Source of the DNA: Pseudorhodoplanes sinuspersici
Lineage (GTDB): Bacteria; Pseudomonadota; Alphaproteobacteria; Rhizobiales; Xanthobacteraceae
DNA: 64,000 bases
Direction of reading: 5' to 3'
NCBI RefSeq assembly: GCF_002119765.1
Contig: NZ_CP021112.1
Location: forward strand, 248,001-312,000
The stretch's first letter is position 1, and every line of letters begins with the position of its first letter. Positions 18,926-28,056 of this stretch are shown piece by piece. Both the position numbers and the translations under genes were made by a program. The notes below the pieces were generated by a model that saw nothing but the letters and a program-made list of their open reading frames with translations, did not search any database and was not told the origin of the DNA.

Positions 18926-20007
18926 CGTACGGCGCCAATTCTCACGGACGCTGTTTCGATGTTGACGGTATCGCCATCATTCAGAAATCCAGCCCCTTGA
19001 GTCACGATGCGGTCTCCCACATCCACACCCCGCAGGACTTCGACTTGGTCGGTTGTCCCTCGGCCGATCCTGACTTCCGTGAGCGCCACCAGATTGTCGG
19101 GACTGACCTTGAAGACGTGTGCCTTGGCTTCGCGCCAGACCAGCGCCCTCAGCGGAACGGTCAGCGCAAACTTGCTTTCGACCGCAATTTCCACACGCGC
19201 AAACATGCCAGGCTTCAAGTGCGTATCGCGGGAGAGCGCAATGCGGACCGTACCCAAACGAGTCTTGGGATCGACAATCGGCGAAATGATGCGAACGACT
19301 CCGTGTTCAGGCCGGCCGGTGGGACCGATGATCGTTGCAAATTGCCCGACTGCGGCAGAAAGCAGATCTGACTCCAGCACGCGGGCGTCGACCTCGATTC
19401 GGTTTTCCTGAACGAGCCGGACCATTTCGGTTCCAGTCTGCATCACCTGGCCAATCGCTACCGATCGGGATGCGATCATGCCGGCCGCAGGGGCGACAAT
19501 CACCGTCTGGCGGTGCCGCGCCTCGATTTCGAGCAACTGCGCCCTCGCTGCCTCCAGCCTGGCTTCCGTCGTCTTAACGAGCGTCTCGCGCTGCTCGATC
19601 GTCTGAGCCGTGATCACACCGGACGTAACTGAACGGGCCCGTATGGCATCCGATCTGGCGCTTGCAAGGCTCGCCTCAAGTTCGTCGATCGCCGCCTTTT
19701 GCTTCAGTATCTCCGCTCTTATACGATCATCGTTAAGGCGCGCCAAAACCTGACCTTTTGCAACGAGATCGCCCTCGTCGACCGCGATCTCGGTTACGGC
19801 AAGACCGCTGGCTTCCGTGCCAACAAGTATCTCACGCCAGGCGACAACGCCTCCCATTGCGGTGATGCTCCGAATGACCTTGGTTTTCTCCACCGAAACA
19901 GCGGTGACCGTCACGGCCGCCGATGGGCCTTGCGCGTGAGCTGCGGAATAGAGAAGCGCGAAGATGGAGACGGACGCAGCGCGCATGCATTTGGCCATAG
20001 CTGTCAT
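18922..20007 (-). CDS. RND efflux periplasmic adaptor (membrane fusion protein)
   Basis: A 361-residue adaptor with a signal peptide (1-26, ending SAAHAQG), a lipoyl half (GLAVTEIAVDEGDLVAKGQVLARLND near 70-95), a predicted coiled-coil hairpin (about 98-165), the second lipoyl half (IVAPAAGMIASRSVAIGQ) and beta-barrel plus membrane-proximal domains. It couples the RND pump to an outer-membrane channel. It starts first in the operon, and its 3' end overlaps the pump start. The 245-bp upstream gap is shared with the divergent response regulator. Confidence 0.92.
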   Translation of the reverse strand: MTAMAKCMRAASVSIFALLYSAAHAQGPSAAVTVTAVSVEKTKVIRSITAMGGVVAWREILVGTEASGLAVTEIAVDEGDLVAKGQVLARLNDDRIRAEILKQKAAIDELEASLASARSDAIRARSVTSGVITAQTIEQRETLVKTTEARLEAARAQLLEIEARHRQTVIVAPAAGMIASRSVAIGQVMQTGTEMVRLVQENRIEVDARVLESDLLSAAVGQFATIIGPTGRPEHGVVRIISPIVDPKTRLGTVRIALSRDTHLKPGMFARVEIAVESKFALTVPLRALVWREAKAHVFKVSPDNLVALTEVRIGRGTTDQVEVLRGVDVGDRIVTQGAGFLNDGDTVNIETASVRIGAVR

Positions 20008-20176
20008 CCTGCATTTTCCCTACGTTCGTTTTGCAATAGGACGCATCGAGCCGCTTCGGCGGACAGGTGCGGATACCCACATAGACCGGAGGCTTTGCTC
20101 GCGTTGGACAATTCGTGTCTGATTGTCCTGGTCACGATCGATTTGTGTCGAAATGTTTCTGCAAGAGTAGGGTGTC

Positions 20177-20195
20177 GCAATTTGTTACGAATTGC
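20177..20195. promoter_or_regulatory. Inverted repeat around TTTGTTACGAA, candidate response-regulator site
   Basis: GCAATT-N7-AATTGC surrounds TTTGTTACGAA (20181-20191), in the gap between the RND operon and the first response regulator, 62 bp upstream of the latter. A one-mismatch copy, TTTGTTACAAA, occurs at the same relative place before the second response regulator (23511-23521, minus). Confidence 0.4.
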
Positions 20196-20252
20196 AGCAT
20201 TTTTCGACCGTACTCCGCTGTAGAACATGACCTGAAGCCATCGAATGACAAC

Positions 20253-20981
20253 ATGACCGAACACATTCCGCAAATCCTTGTCGTCGACGACGATCCGGAA
20301 ATTCGAAAACTGCTCGCACGCTATATCGAAGGTCAGGCATTTCGCGTTCTCCTGGCCTCGAACTGCCGCGAACTTCGCGAGCGTATTACGACCAATCAGA
20401 TAGATCTCATTATTCTTGACGTGATGCTTCCGGATGGCTCGGGCCTCGATGCATGCCGGGACTTAAGAGCAGAAAGAAACACTATCCCGATCATACTTCT
20501 GACCGCTCTCAAGGAGGACATCGATCGCATCATCGGTCTCGAAATGGGAGCCGACGACTATCTCGGAAAGCCGTTCAACCCGCGAGAGTTGGTTGCCCGC
20601 ATTCGTGCTGTACTGCGACGTCACTCGAAACCCATTTCTCGGGGCCTCAGTTCAACGGCGTATATTTTCGAAGGATTCGTTGTCGACCCGCAAGGACGCA
20701 GCGTTGTGGACGCTCAAGGTAACAACATAGAGTTAACGGGCGCCGAGTTTGATCTCTTGCAGACTTTCCTTGACCGACCCGGGCGGGTCCTTTCGCGGGA
20801 CCAGCTCCTTGATCTGACTCATGGCCGGGACGGTGACGTACTCGATCGTTCGATCGATGTCCTTGTCAGCCGTTTGAGACGCAAGCTGGACCCATCAGGG
20901 ACGACCAGTCTCATTAAGACAATTCGCAATGGCGGATATCAACTGGTCGTTAAAGTCGAATCACAGGAACCCGTGTCGTGA
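20253..20981 (+). CDS. OmpR-family response regulator
   Basis: A 242-residue two-component regulator. The receiver domain (1-120) has the acidic pair VVDDD near 11, the phospho-acceptor Asp in LIILDVMLPDGSG near 55 and the conserved Lys in LGKPFNP near 105. The winged-helix domain carries LTGAEFDLLQTFLDRPGRVLSRDQLLD and RSIDVLVSRLRRKLD. It is divergent from the RND operon, which it probably controls. Its start has no clear SD. The expected kinase gene overlaps its stop but is destroyed (next feature). It is strongly similar to the second regulator at 22719-23441, pointing to duplication. Confidence 0.92.
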   Translation: MTEHIPQILVVDDDPEIRKLLARYIEGQAFRVLLASNCRELRERITTNQIDLIILDVMLPDGSGLDACRDLRAERNTIPIILLTALKEDIDRIIGLEMGADDYLGKPFNPRELVARIRAVLRRHSKPISRGLSSTAYIFEGFVVDPQGRSVVDAQGNNIELTGAEFDLLQTFLDRPGRVLSRDQLLDLTHGRDGDVLDRSIDVLVSRLRRKLDPSGTTSLIKTIRNGGYQLVVKVESQEPVS

Positions 20982-21206
20982 TCACTCTGCGGGCTAAGCT
21001 CGCTATGCTCATCGCCGCGGCGAATCGTTTCTGCGATCGGTATCTCGACGGGAGTGCTCGTCTATCCCGCGCGCACAAAGAATGTCGATGGCGCGGGACT
21101 GGGTTTGACGATCGCACATGAGAGCGTGCAGCGCGCCGGAGGCAGCATCACGATTAGAAAACGGTCCCGTGCATGGTTTGCTCCAGACTGTGAAGTTGCC
21201 GGTTGA
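20978..21206 (+). pseudogene. Histidine kinase remnant with internal deletion and frameshift
   Basis: A GTG overlapping the TGA of the response regulator (GTGA) opens a frame reading VITLRAKLAMLIAAA, a typical kinase N terminus. After a shift of frame near 21020 the sequence continues IVSAIGISTGVLVYPART, completing a transmembrane helix. It then jumps straight to DGAGLGLTIAHESVQRAGG, the G2 box of a HATPase domain, and stops at 21206. The periplasmic, HAMP, H-box and N-box regions are missing. This is direct sequence evidence for a deleted sensor kinase. Confidence 0.8.
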
Positions 21207-21414
21207 TCACATGCCACAATCCCGACCTGCCTAGAACAGCGCTGTGGTCGCTGCATCGTCCGTTGATCATGATACCTTTGCAATATTGAAGTGTCCTGCA
21301 AGGGGCTGGCTTTCGGCGTCATGGAAAAGACGAGATATCCTCGGGAATTGCACCGGCATGAAGTTCGACGATGCATTCGGCTGCTGCAGAAATCTGCATT
21401 TGCACGAGCACAAC

Positions 21415-22722
21415 TTAGTCCGACAACGACAGAGTCAAATCCAGAGTTTCCGGACGTTTGAGTGTAGGAATCTTGGACCTCGTTGCTAACCCCGGCGGGA
21501 CTTTAATCCAGCGGTAACCTTGGACCCCAGAGCGATAGCCTTCATCGTAAAGTGCTTGCATGTAGGCCTTTTCAAATGGCTCAGCCCATCTAACGCTGAA
21601 GCTGGACGGAATGGCGGCCAAGTTGAAGTCGGTGCCATCGGCCAGCGCATTGACGTAAATGCGATAAAGGTCACCAATGCTTTGGCTTTTGATGAGTGTA
21701 AACACCGACCGCCGGGAAATTGAGAAGATACCTTCCTCGACGGCTTCCCATTCGGGAGTGATCTTCCCGTTGCGGATAATGAACAGACGCCTCGCCGGGG
21801 ATGCTTTTGTCGCAGAGCCGAGCCCACGGCCGGCAACTGAAGATGGCGGCACGAAGACCTGCTGAGTCACTCCACCATCAACATGCAACTCTTCATAAGT
21901 CTGGCCACCAGCCCGGACCTTGATGCGTACCGGAGGAAAGGCACCTGGGATCGACGCAGAGGCCAATAGAACCTTACGAAAAAGACTAAGCGCCTGTGGA
22001 TGACCGCTCATTGCGATGCGTCCCATATCCCAAAGGACGGGCCGCTCCGCATCCAGATTTGTCGTGCCAATCAGTAAGATCCGCCCTTTTTTGCGCTCGC
22101 GGGCGACATCGCGGAGGAAAGCCTCATCGACATAGTTTGCAATCAGACTTCCGAGCGGAGAACTGTCAACCAATCCACCGCCAAATAGCGGCGCTATAAT
22201 GCCAGGATCATAAATGTCACTGCGCGTGTATTTGGTAAAAATCTCCCTCAGCTGCACATCTTTCCCTTGGCCCAGATAGACGAAAGGAGCGGTGAGTGCA
22301 CCTGCGCTAACACCGGTGACAACATCGAAGTCGGGTCGCGTCCCGGCATCACTCCAGCCGACCAGGAGACCGGCTCCGAACGCACCGTTGTCAGCTCCAC
22401 CTGAGATCGCGACGATGTTGAATGCTCGTGATTGCTGTTCTGAGCGTCCCACCGCTGAAGTGAACGCGGCCATCTTGTGCCTTTCGGCCCTGAAGAGCGC
22501 GACGAAGGATTCGGCCGGCGCGTCACCCCAAACGCGGATATTTGGCATGCCAGCGAGTTCGGCCTCGTTTGAAAGCTGTTCCGGCACAATATTGCGGGGG
22601 AAGACGGTTGCGCATCCAGCGCCGAGTACAGCGAACACGAGCAGCACAATGGTCAATGGTATTCCGGACCGCGCACGTACGGCAGCCGCGCTTGTTCGTC
22701 GATCTCCGACACTCCGGCTCAA
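21415..22722 (-). CDS. Patatin-like phospholipase lipoprotein
   Basis: A 435-residue lipid acyl hydrolase. The N terminus has a positively charged stretch, a hydrophobic helix and a lipobox LGAGC near residue 36, so it is probably a lipoprotein. Patatin motifs: oxyanion SGGADNGAFGAG near 105, catalytic serine GVSAG near 140, and the DGG of the Ser-Asp dyad in VDGGVTQQVF near 285. It overlaps the second response regulator gene by 4 bp, occupying the place where a sensor kinase would normally be. Confidence 0.9.
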   Translation of the reverse strand: MSRSVGDRRTSAAAVRARSGIPLTIVLLVFAVLGAGCATVFPRNIVPEQLSNEAELAGMPNIRVWGDAPAESFVALFRAERHKMAAFTSAVGRSEQQSRAFNIVAISGGADNGAFGAGLLVGWSDAGTRPDFDVVTGVSAGALTAPFVYLGQGKDVQLREIFTKYTRSDIYDPGIIAPLFGGGLVDSSPLGSLIANYVDEAFLRDVARERKKGRILLIGTTNLDAERPVLWDMGRIAMSGHPQALSLFRKVLLASASIPGAFPPVRIKVRAGGQTYEELHVDGGVTQQVFVPPSSVAGRGLGSATKASPARRLFIIRNGKITPEWEAVEEGIFSISRRSVFTLIKSQSIGDLYRIYVNALADGTDFNLAAIPSSFSVRWAEPFEKAYMQALYDEGYRSGVQGYRWIKVPPGLATRSKIPTLKRPETLDLTLSLSD

Positions 22723-23441
22723 CGTTGCCCATCCGATTGAGTGACCTTTGCGACAAGTTGGTAACCTCCATTGCGAACCGTCTTGAACATCTGATTCGAT
22801 TCACCGTTCGCGAGCTTGCGTCGCAGGCGACTAATCAACACGTCGATCGAGCGATCTAACGCGTCTCCATCGCGCCCGTACACCAGATCGAACAGTTGAT
22901 CCCGCGAAAGGACGCGACCGGGGCGATCAAGAAAGGTCAATAGCAGATTGAATTCTGCGCCGGTCAGCTCGACTTCGCTGCCTTCCGAATTGATCACTGA
23001 CCGAGCAAAAGGATCCGCCCTGAACCCTTCGAAAAAATAGCAACTCGCGTCACTCTGTATGGAGCGGTTATCTTTGTCGCGGCGCAGTACTGCGCGGATG
23101 CGGGCGGCAAGCTCGCGCGGATTGAAAGGTTTCCCCAAGTAATCGGCAGCTCCGATCTCAAGACCTATGATCCGGTCCACGTCCTCCTTCAGAGCCGTGA
23201 GCAGTATGACAGGAATTTTTGACCGCATCGTCCGAAGGTCCCGACAAAGATCAAGTCCAGATCCGTCCGGCAACATGACATCAAGGATGATGAGGTCGAC
23301 TTGGTAGTTCGAAATGCATTCGCGCGCGTCCGCACATCTAGAAGCAAGCTGAACACGCAAGCCCTGCCCTTTCAGATAGCGCGCCAAAAGCTTTCGAATT
23401 TCAAGATCGTCATCCACAACAAGAACTTGTGGGGGGTGCAT
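22719..23441 (-). CDS. OmpR-family response regulator (paralogue)
   Basis: A 240-residue regulator closely resembling the one at 20253: QVLVVDDDLEIRKLLARYL, LIILDVMLPDGSGLD, LGKPFNPREL and the C-terminal winged helix LTGAEFNLLLTFLDRPGRVLSRDQ / LDRSIDVLISRLRRKL. All phosphorylation residues are intact. It is followed by a patatin lipoprotein rather than a kinase, so it is an orphan here. It is divergent from the LpxO-like gene. Confidence 0.92.
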   Translation of the reverse strand: MHPPQVLVVDDDLEIRKLLARYLKGQGLRVQLASRCADARECISNYQVDLIILDVMLPDGSGLDLCRDLRTMRSKIPVILLTALKEDVDRIIGLEIGAADYLGKPFNPRELAARIRAVLRRDKDNRSIQSDASCYFFEGFRADPFARSVINSEGSEVELTGAEFNLLLTFLDRPGRVLSRDQLFDLVYGRDGDALDRSIDVLISRLRRKLANGESNQMFKTVRNGGYQLVAKVTQSDGQR

Positions 23442-23510
23442 GGCAGTCCGGCTGTCCGATTATGCTCTCGTCGCCGAGTAACCATAATTCACAAGGCCGA
23501 AGGAAAATTT

Positions 23511-23521
23511 TTTGTAACAAA
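23511..23521 (-). promoter_or_regulatory. TTTGTTACAAA motif upstream of second response regulator
   Basis: Reads TTTGTTACAAA on the minus strand, 70 bp upstream of the regulator start, matching TTTGTTACGAA found 62 bp upstream of the paralogous regulator. A conserved position suggests a shared binding site, possibly autoregulatory. Confidence 0.4.
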
Positions 23522-23655
23522 CGCTGTCTCCAACTCGGCTGGACTTGTTCTGACACAAAATCAGCTCTTGGCGAAACATTCGGACGTCTCTGACCAAATT
23601 CCGACTCACGCGCTCCCTTAATCAGGGCGGCGATGTTGAAACCTCGGAGATACTT

Positions 23656-24825
23656 ATGTTGGCACTTGGGGGCCTTTTTACTTTTGTGGCAGCGAGCATC
23701 GTATACGTATATCGCTTTAGGGGAACTACTCGCTACGAGAGCTTGACGGAGTACATCCGCAAGGGTTGGCCAATCTTCACGCCTTTGAACTGCGCGTTGT
23801 ATATGACAACCATGCCACGCGGATCAAAAGCCATTCTCGATCCGAATGATTTTCCGGAACTCGACTTGTTGCGTCAAAATTGGCAAACCATTCGCGATGA
23901 AGGCTTAGAGCTCGTGCGCCAGAACTACTTCGACGCCGCCAAGCGGCCCGGAACCGCGGGATATTACGACGTCGGCTTCCGGTCGTTTTTCAAATACGGC
24001 TGGAGTCGCTTCTACGTCAAATGGTACGGCTACACACATCAATCGGCAAGACGATTGTGCCCCGAGACAGTGAGGATAATAAACACAGTCCCGGCCGTGC
24101 ATGGAGCCATGTTTGCCTTTTTACCGAGAGGGGCCCGGCTATCCCGTCACGCCGACCCAATTGCCGTATCCCTGCGCTACCACCTGGGCCTCTCGACGCC
24201 CAACTCCGACGCTTGCTTCATCAATGTAGACGGCCGCAACCAAAGTTGGCGAGACGGCGAGGTTCTCATGTTTGATGAGACCTACCTCCACTACGTGCGC
24301 AACGATACCGACTCCGATCGCCTTATCCTTATGTGCGATGTTAGACGACCCCAAAATCCGCTGGGGGCCGTTCTCAACTTCCTCTACCAAGGCGTTGTGC
24401 GCGCCTCAGTTGTACCCAACACGCCAGAAGACTACCGGGGTTTCGCCAATAAGATCTTTGCAGGGCTCGCGCCACTACTCACATGGAGCAAAGGACTGAA
24501 AACAGCGAACCGGTTTCTGTATCTCGTCCTCAAGTGGTCGGTGAATGCCTTGCTGATAGTGTTGCTGTTGGGAATGGCAGCGGGCGTGGTGCACTTTCAT
24601 TGCGTCATGTTGAATGAGATCCTGGGCCACGTATCCACTTTATCAATAGGACCACGTAAACACCCTGGGGGTCGGAATGCGCTTTCTTGCGTCGTCGTTT
24701 GGTCACGCCTTTCTCATGTCAGGACCGTCTTTGAAATGCCAGATGGGCAAGATTGGGTGCAGGCACCTACGCGAGGATTACTCATGGCGAAAGTGCACCA
24801 AGACGTCAATGAGAGGACCGCGTAG
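23656..24825 (+). CDS. Aspartyl/asparaginyl beta-hydroxylase domain protein (LpxO-like)
   Basis: A 389-residue Fe(II)/2-oxoglutarate dioxygenase related to LpxO, which 2-hydroxylates lipid A acyl chains. Seen: N-terminal membrane helix (1-20), the metal triad region LSRHADPIAVSLRYHLGL near 165-182 and the distal histidine in DETYLHYVRND near 215, followed by SDRLILMCDVRRP. A second hydrophobic segment lies near 295-320. The last roughly 65 residues look unrelated to the family and run 17 bp into the next gene, so the C terminus may be an out-of-family extension. GGAG precedes the ATG. It sits among lipid-modification genes. Confidence 0.85.
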   Translation: MLALGGLFTFVAASIVYVYRFRGTTRYESLTEYIRKGWPIFTPLNCALYMTTMPRGSKAILDPNDFPELDLLRQNWQTIRDEGLELVRQNYFDAAKRPGTAGYYDVGFRSFFKYGWSRFYVKWYGYTHQSARRLCPETVRIINTVPAVHGAMFAFLPRGARLSRHADPIAVSLRYHLGLSTPNSDACFINVDGRNQSWRDGEVLMFDETYLHYVRNDTDSDRLILMCDVRRPQNPLGAVLNFLYQGVVRASVVPNTPEDYRGFANKIFAGLAPLLTWSKGLKTANRFLYLVLKWSVNALLIVLLLGMAAGVVHFHCVMLNEILGHVSTLSIGPRKHPGGRNALSCVVVWSRLSHVRTVFEMPDGQDWVQAPTRGLLMAKVHQDVNERTA

Positions 24826-25660
24826 TCCGATATTATTGGCTATGTTGGCCATCATTAGCTTATTGCCAGGTTGCGCGACTGCTCCCCTTGTACAGGGTAA
24901 CAGTCTTTCTTCGTACGATGGACTAAAACAGGATGACGGCAAGATCACCAAGTCGCGGCTTCACGTGAGAAAGGATCAGGTGATGGCTGCGAAAACCGTC
25001 AACATTGTGCCAACCACCTTTCCGCCTACGATCGCACCGGCATTGTCAAATGAACAGCGGGCGCTCGTGGCGAACGCCGTCAACCGGGCCCTGTGTGTTA
25101 GCCTCAGCGATCGTTTCACCGTTGTCACGCCAGATGTCCCGGCAGACTTGACCGTGCGAAGCGCCGTCACCCATGCAACAGAAACCAACGAAGTTGCAGC
25201 GGGCATCTCCGTAGCAGCCTCAATCGGCACAAAGTTTATCGATACGAGCGTTCCAATTCCGACACCACGGATTCCGATTGGCTTGGGAGAAATCGCTATT
25301 GAGGCGGAGGCCCTTGACCGCTCCGGCCGACAGCAGGCAGCCATCGTTTGGGGTAGAGGTGCAATGGCCTTTTTTAGCACGCCGAGAGTATCGAAAGTGA
25401 GTGATGCCTACGATCTGGCCGAGGCCTTTGGCGAAGATTTTGCAAAAGTGCTCGCCAAAGGCGAAAGCCCTTTCAAGTCTAACGGCATCGATTTCCCCAC
25501 TCCGGAAAAGGTCCGTTCCAAGATGGGATTCGCTCCGAAGTACGCAGCGTGCGAGGCCTATGGTCGCTCTCCAGGCTTTGCCGGCTGGGTGGGCGGCAAG
25601 ATCGGTTTACCACCTGAATGGACTGATAAGGGTTCGAAGAAGGAGCCACAGGCGCAATAG
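24809..25660 (+). CDS. DUF3313 family lipoprotein
   Basis: A 283-residue predicted lipoprotein: MRGPRSP, then a hydrophobic helix and lipobox LLPGC near 20. The body (YDGLKQDDGK, KTVNIVPTTF, VVTPDVPADLTVRSAVTH, RSGRQQAAIVWGRGA) matches DUF3313. Function is unknown; it is probably anchored in the outer membrane. The start at 24809 is chosen because it places the signal peptide at the N terminus; it overlaps the hydroxylase gene by 17 bp. Confidence 0.75.
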   Translation: MRGPRSPILLAMLAIISLLPGCATAPLVQGNSLSSYDGLKQDDGKITKSRLHVRKDQVMAAKTVNIVPTTFPPTIAPALSNEQRALVANAVNRALCVSLSDRFTVVTPDVPADLTVRSAVTHATETNEVAAGISVAASIGTKFIDTSVPIPTPRIPIGLGEIAIEAEALDRSGRQQAAIVWGRGAMAFFSTPRVSKVSDAYDLAEAFGEDFAKVLAKGESPFKSNGIDFPTPEKVRSKMGFAPKYAACEAYGRSPGFAGWVGGKIGLPPEWTDKGSKKEPQAQ

Positions 25661-25933
25661 AGGGCCATCCGAGCGGTCAAACGTCTGCCGCGCAAAATCA
25701 TTGTTGCAGCGTGCATCTTGAAGATGAGCAGAAGGTCGCGACGCACGTCGTGATCTTCTGCTAGCTGAATGGAACGGCTTGGTTGATATTGTCAGCTTCG
25801 CCGAAGACACGAGCGCCCCCAGCGACCGCTCGCTTGGAAACCGTAACCGATCCGATAATAGAAGCCGTCGCGGGGTTGCCTATTTGTGCCGGCCCGCTCC
25901 ATGGAACCACTTGGTTTAATGAGCCGACGCAGC

Positions 25934-26251
25934 TTATACCCGGCTCTCGCGGATCACAAAATAGACGTTGCGCAGATAGATGAAAAATCCAAACGTCTGC
26001 CCGGCGACAAAGACCGGGTCTTTGCGATGTAGTGCATAGATCAACAGCATCGCGCCGCCGGCCAGTGACAGCAGCCAGAATGCGGTTGGGATCACGCTGC
26101 GGCCTGCACGCTCGGATGCAATCCACTGGACCGCGAAACGCGCGGTGAAGAAGGCTTGTGCGACGACTCCGACAACCACCCATACGTCAAGGTTACGAAC
26201 GAACACGTCTTGCATGTACGTTCCGATTATCTGCAACAGATCAACCAGCAT
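25934..26251 (-). CDS. Lipid-A-disaccharide synthase N-terminal domain (LAB_N) protein
   Basis: A 105-residue membrane protein with three to four hydrophobic segments. VWVVVGVVAQAFFTARFAVQWIASERAGRSVIPTAFWLLSLAGG carries the arginine/glutamine-rich signature of the LAB_N family. Family members are found with undecaprenyl-phosphate glycosyltransferases and lipid A modification. It overlaps the GT2 gene by 11 bp and is the last gene of a PAP2-GT2-LAB_N operon. Confidence 0.88.
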   Translation of the reverse strand: MLVDLLQIIGTYMQDVFVRNLDVWVVVGVVAQAFFTARFAVQWIASERAGRSVIPTAFWLLSLAGGAMLLIYALHRKDPVFVAGQTFGFFIYLRNVYFVIRESRV

Positions 26252-27008
26252 CTGACTTCAGCTCTCTCACCCGCGGAACCACTTTGCGGCGACGAATCAA
26301 CCACCACACACCCATGAGATCGAGCAGACCAACCCAGAAGCGATCCCACAAACCGTATTTTGAAACACCGCGACGACGGTCTCGATCCATAACGTCGATC
26401 TGCACGACCGCGTAGCCCTCTCGTCGCACGAGCGCTGGCAAGAAACGGTGCAACCCATCAAAGACCGGCAGCGCCAGGAATACCTCGCGCGGAATTGCCT
26501 TCATTCCACAGCCGGTGTCGGTTGTGTGATCGCGCAGGATGGTACCACGCACGGAATTCGCAATGCGCGACTGCATTATCTTGAAGCGGGTTGCCTTGCG
26601 ACCGACCCGCCGCCCAGCGACGAGGCCAACCTCCGGCATACCGGCTGCAAGCCTCTGTGTAAATTCAAGGATGTACTTCGGATCGTTCTGACCATCGCCA
26701 TCGATTGTCACGATTACAGCGCCGCGCGCCGCGCGCACGCCGCTCGATACGGCTATTGACTGCCCGCTCTTGCGGTCATGCGAAACTGACCTCACTTCCG
26801 GGTAAAATGTCGTCAGGCGCGCAAGCTTCGTTGCGGTGCCGTCAGTCGAGCCGTCGTCGACGAAGACTATCTCGAATGCAGTTTTGCCGCGCAGCGCCGC
26901 TAAAATCTCGGCCGCGAGGCAGGCGATGTTTTCCACTTCGTCGTGAACCGGAATCACGACGGAAATGTCCAGATCAGCCCCGCGTGCAATGATCCGAGAC
27001 TGGTTCAT
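26241..27008 (-). CDS. Family 2 glycosyltransferase (dolichyl/undecaprenyl-phosphate sugar synthase-like)
   Basis: A 255-residue GT-A glycosyltransferase: ISVVIPVHDEVENI near 15, VFVDDGSTDGT near 50 and DGDGQNDPKYI near 95 (the metal-binding DxD-like motif). A hydrophobic tail near 225-245 implies membrane association. It probably loads a sugar onto a polyprenyl phosphate for lipid A or surface glycan modification. The start at 27008 follows GGAG and overlaps the PAP2 stop by 4 bp. Confidence 0.9.
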   Translation of the reverse strand: MNQSRIIARGADLDISVVIPVHDEVENIACLAAEILAALRGKTAFEIVFVDDGSTDGTATKLARLTTFYPEVRSVSHDRKSGQSIAVSSGVRAARGAVIVTIDGDGQNDPKYILEFTQRLAAGMPEVGLVAGRRVGRKATRFKIMQSRIANSVRGTILRDHTTDTGCGMKAIPREVFLALPVFDGLHRFLPALVRREGYAVVQIDVMDRDRRRGVSKYGLWDRFWVGLLDLMGVWWLIRRRKVVPRVRELKSDAG

Positions 27009-27847
27009 CGGAGGCTCCGGAGGTTGCCGATTGCGCGCGCTATTCTGCGCAAACCTGGCCCCGGCATTGCGTGCACATGTCCGGCAGCGTCGACCGAAAA
27101 GACCCAGCGTCGCGCCGCAAAATAATTCCGGATCACGAGAGCGCCGAGCCCACCAATGACGACACCCATCATGACATCGGTGGGATGATGAACGGCGATA
27201 ATTAGGCGCGTCGCAGAGATAACAAGGGCAAAGGTCCAGAACAGTGGCCAGAGCCGCGGCCACAGCGCGCCCAGTGCGACCGCCGCTGCAACCGCAGTGG
27301 TGGCGTGGCCAGACGGCATGCTGCCATACGCATATTCGGGAAACGGCATGCCCCCGAACAGTCGCTCACGGAAATACGCAAATGGCACATAGAGGAAGGC
27401 GTCAGGCTGTCCCGTTAGATAAGGCCGCGCGCGCCCAATCACCGCCTTCAGGGCGCTGGCCAGCAATCCCGGTAACGCTATCGCCGAAAAGAGAAATGTC
27501 AGTCTCAGCGACAGCGCCGAAAAGATCAGCCCGTCCCGCCGACTTGCCGCCACAAACCCAGCTGCGACGCACAGCGCGAGCAACCCTGCCAGCGGCCACA
27601 GGATCCAGCCCGACTTACCGTAGGCGCTGATTTTGCCGGACAGGTCGACAAGCCACCGCGGCAAATGACGCGCCTCAGTGATGCTCCAAACATCAAGCCG
27701 CAGCTTTGCGATAGCGAAGAGCGCGATAAAGGTCAGAACTCCGATCGCAACAGCAGCGACCGTGGGCCCGAATGGCCCGGTCCCCGAGGCACGGCGCGGC
27801 TTTTGAAACGCCGTAGCAACAACGGCCGAAACTGCGGCGCGTTTCAT
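27005..27847 (-). CDS. PAP2-family membrane phosphatase
   Basis: A 280-residue integral membrane phosphatase. The three PAP2 motifs are present: KAVIGRARP near 137, SMPSGHATT near 175 and SATRLIIAVHHPTDVMMG near 215-230. Six or so hydrophobic segments are visible. Possible roles are undecaprenyl pyrophosphate recycling or lipid A dephosphorylation, as in LpxE/LpxF-like enzymes. It is first in the operon with GT2 and LAB_N, and GGGGTG lies before the ATG at 27847. Confidence 0.9.
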   Translation of the reverse strand: MKRAAVSAVVATAFQKPRRASGTGPFGPTVAAVAIGVLTFIALFAIAKLRLDVWSITEARHLPRWLVDLSGKISAYGKSGWILWPLAGLLALCVAAGFVAASRRDGLIFSALSLRLTFLFSAIALPGLLASALKAVIGRARPYLTGQPDAFLYVPFAYFRERLFGGMPFPEYAYGSMPSGHATTAVAAAVALGALWPRLWPLFWTFALVISATRLIIAVHHPTDVMMGVVIGGLGALVIRNYFAARRWVFSVDAAGHVHAMPGPGLRRIARAIGNLRSLR

Positions 27848-28056
27848 GATTGGTGACACCCCCTGATCGCTAATGCTGGCTATCAATAGTGCGATCTCGT
27901 GGCCTAAAATCGGCCCTTCGATGTATGGATGTTTCTGCCGGACTGATTTTTGTATCAAAGCACTTCGCAATGACGAGCCCGCAAGTAGCGCACGTTAACT
28001 GCCAGTCAGACGACCGCTGCCGGATACGATTGATTTGATCGTCGGCGCACACCCAT

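Noticed and set aside
25761-26183. Minus-strand frame ending VTVSKRAVAGGARVFGEADN
   Set aside because: The last 50 residues look protein-like, but the upstream part is antisense or out of frame to the LAB_N gene and no start or family could be supported; perhaps a decayed secreted protein.
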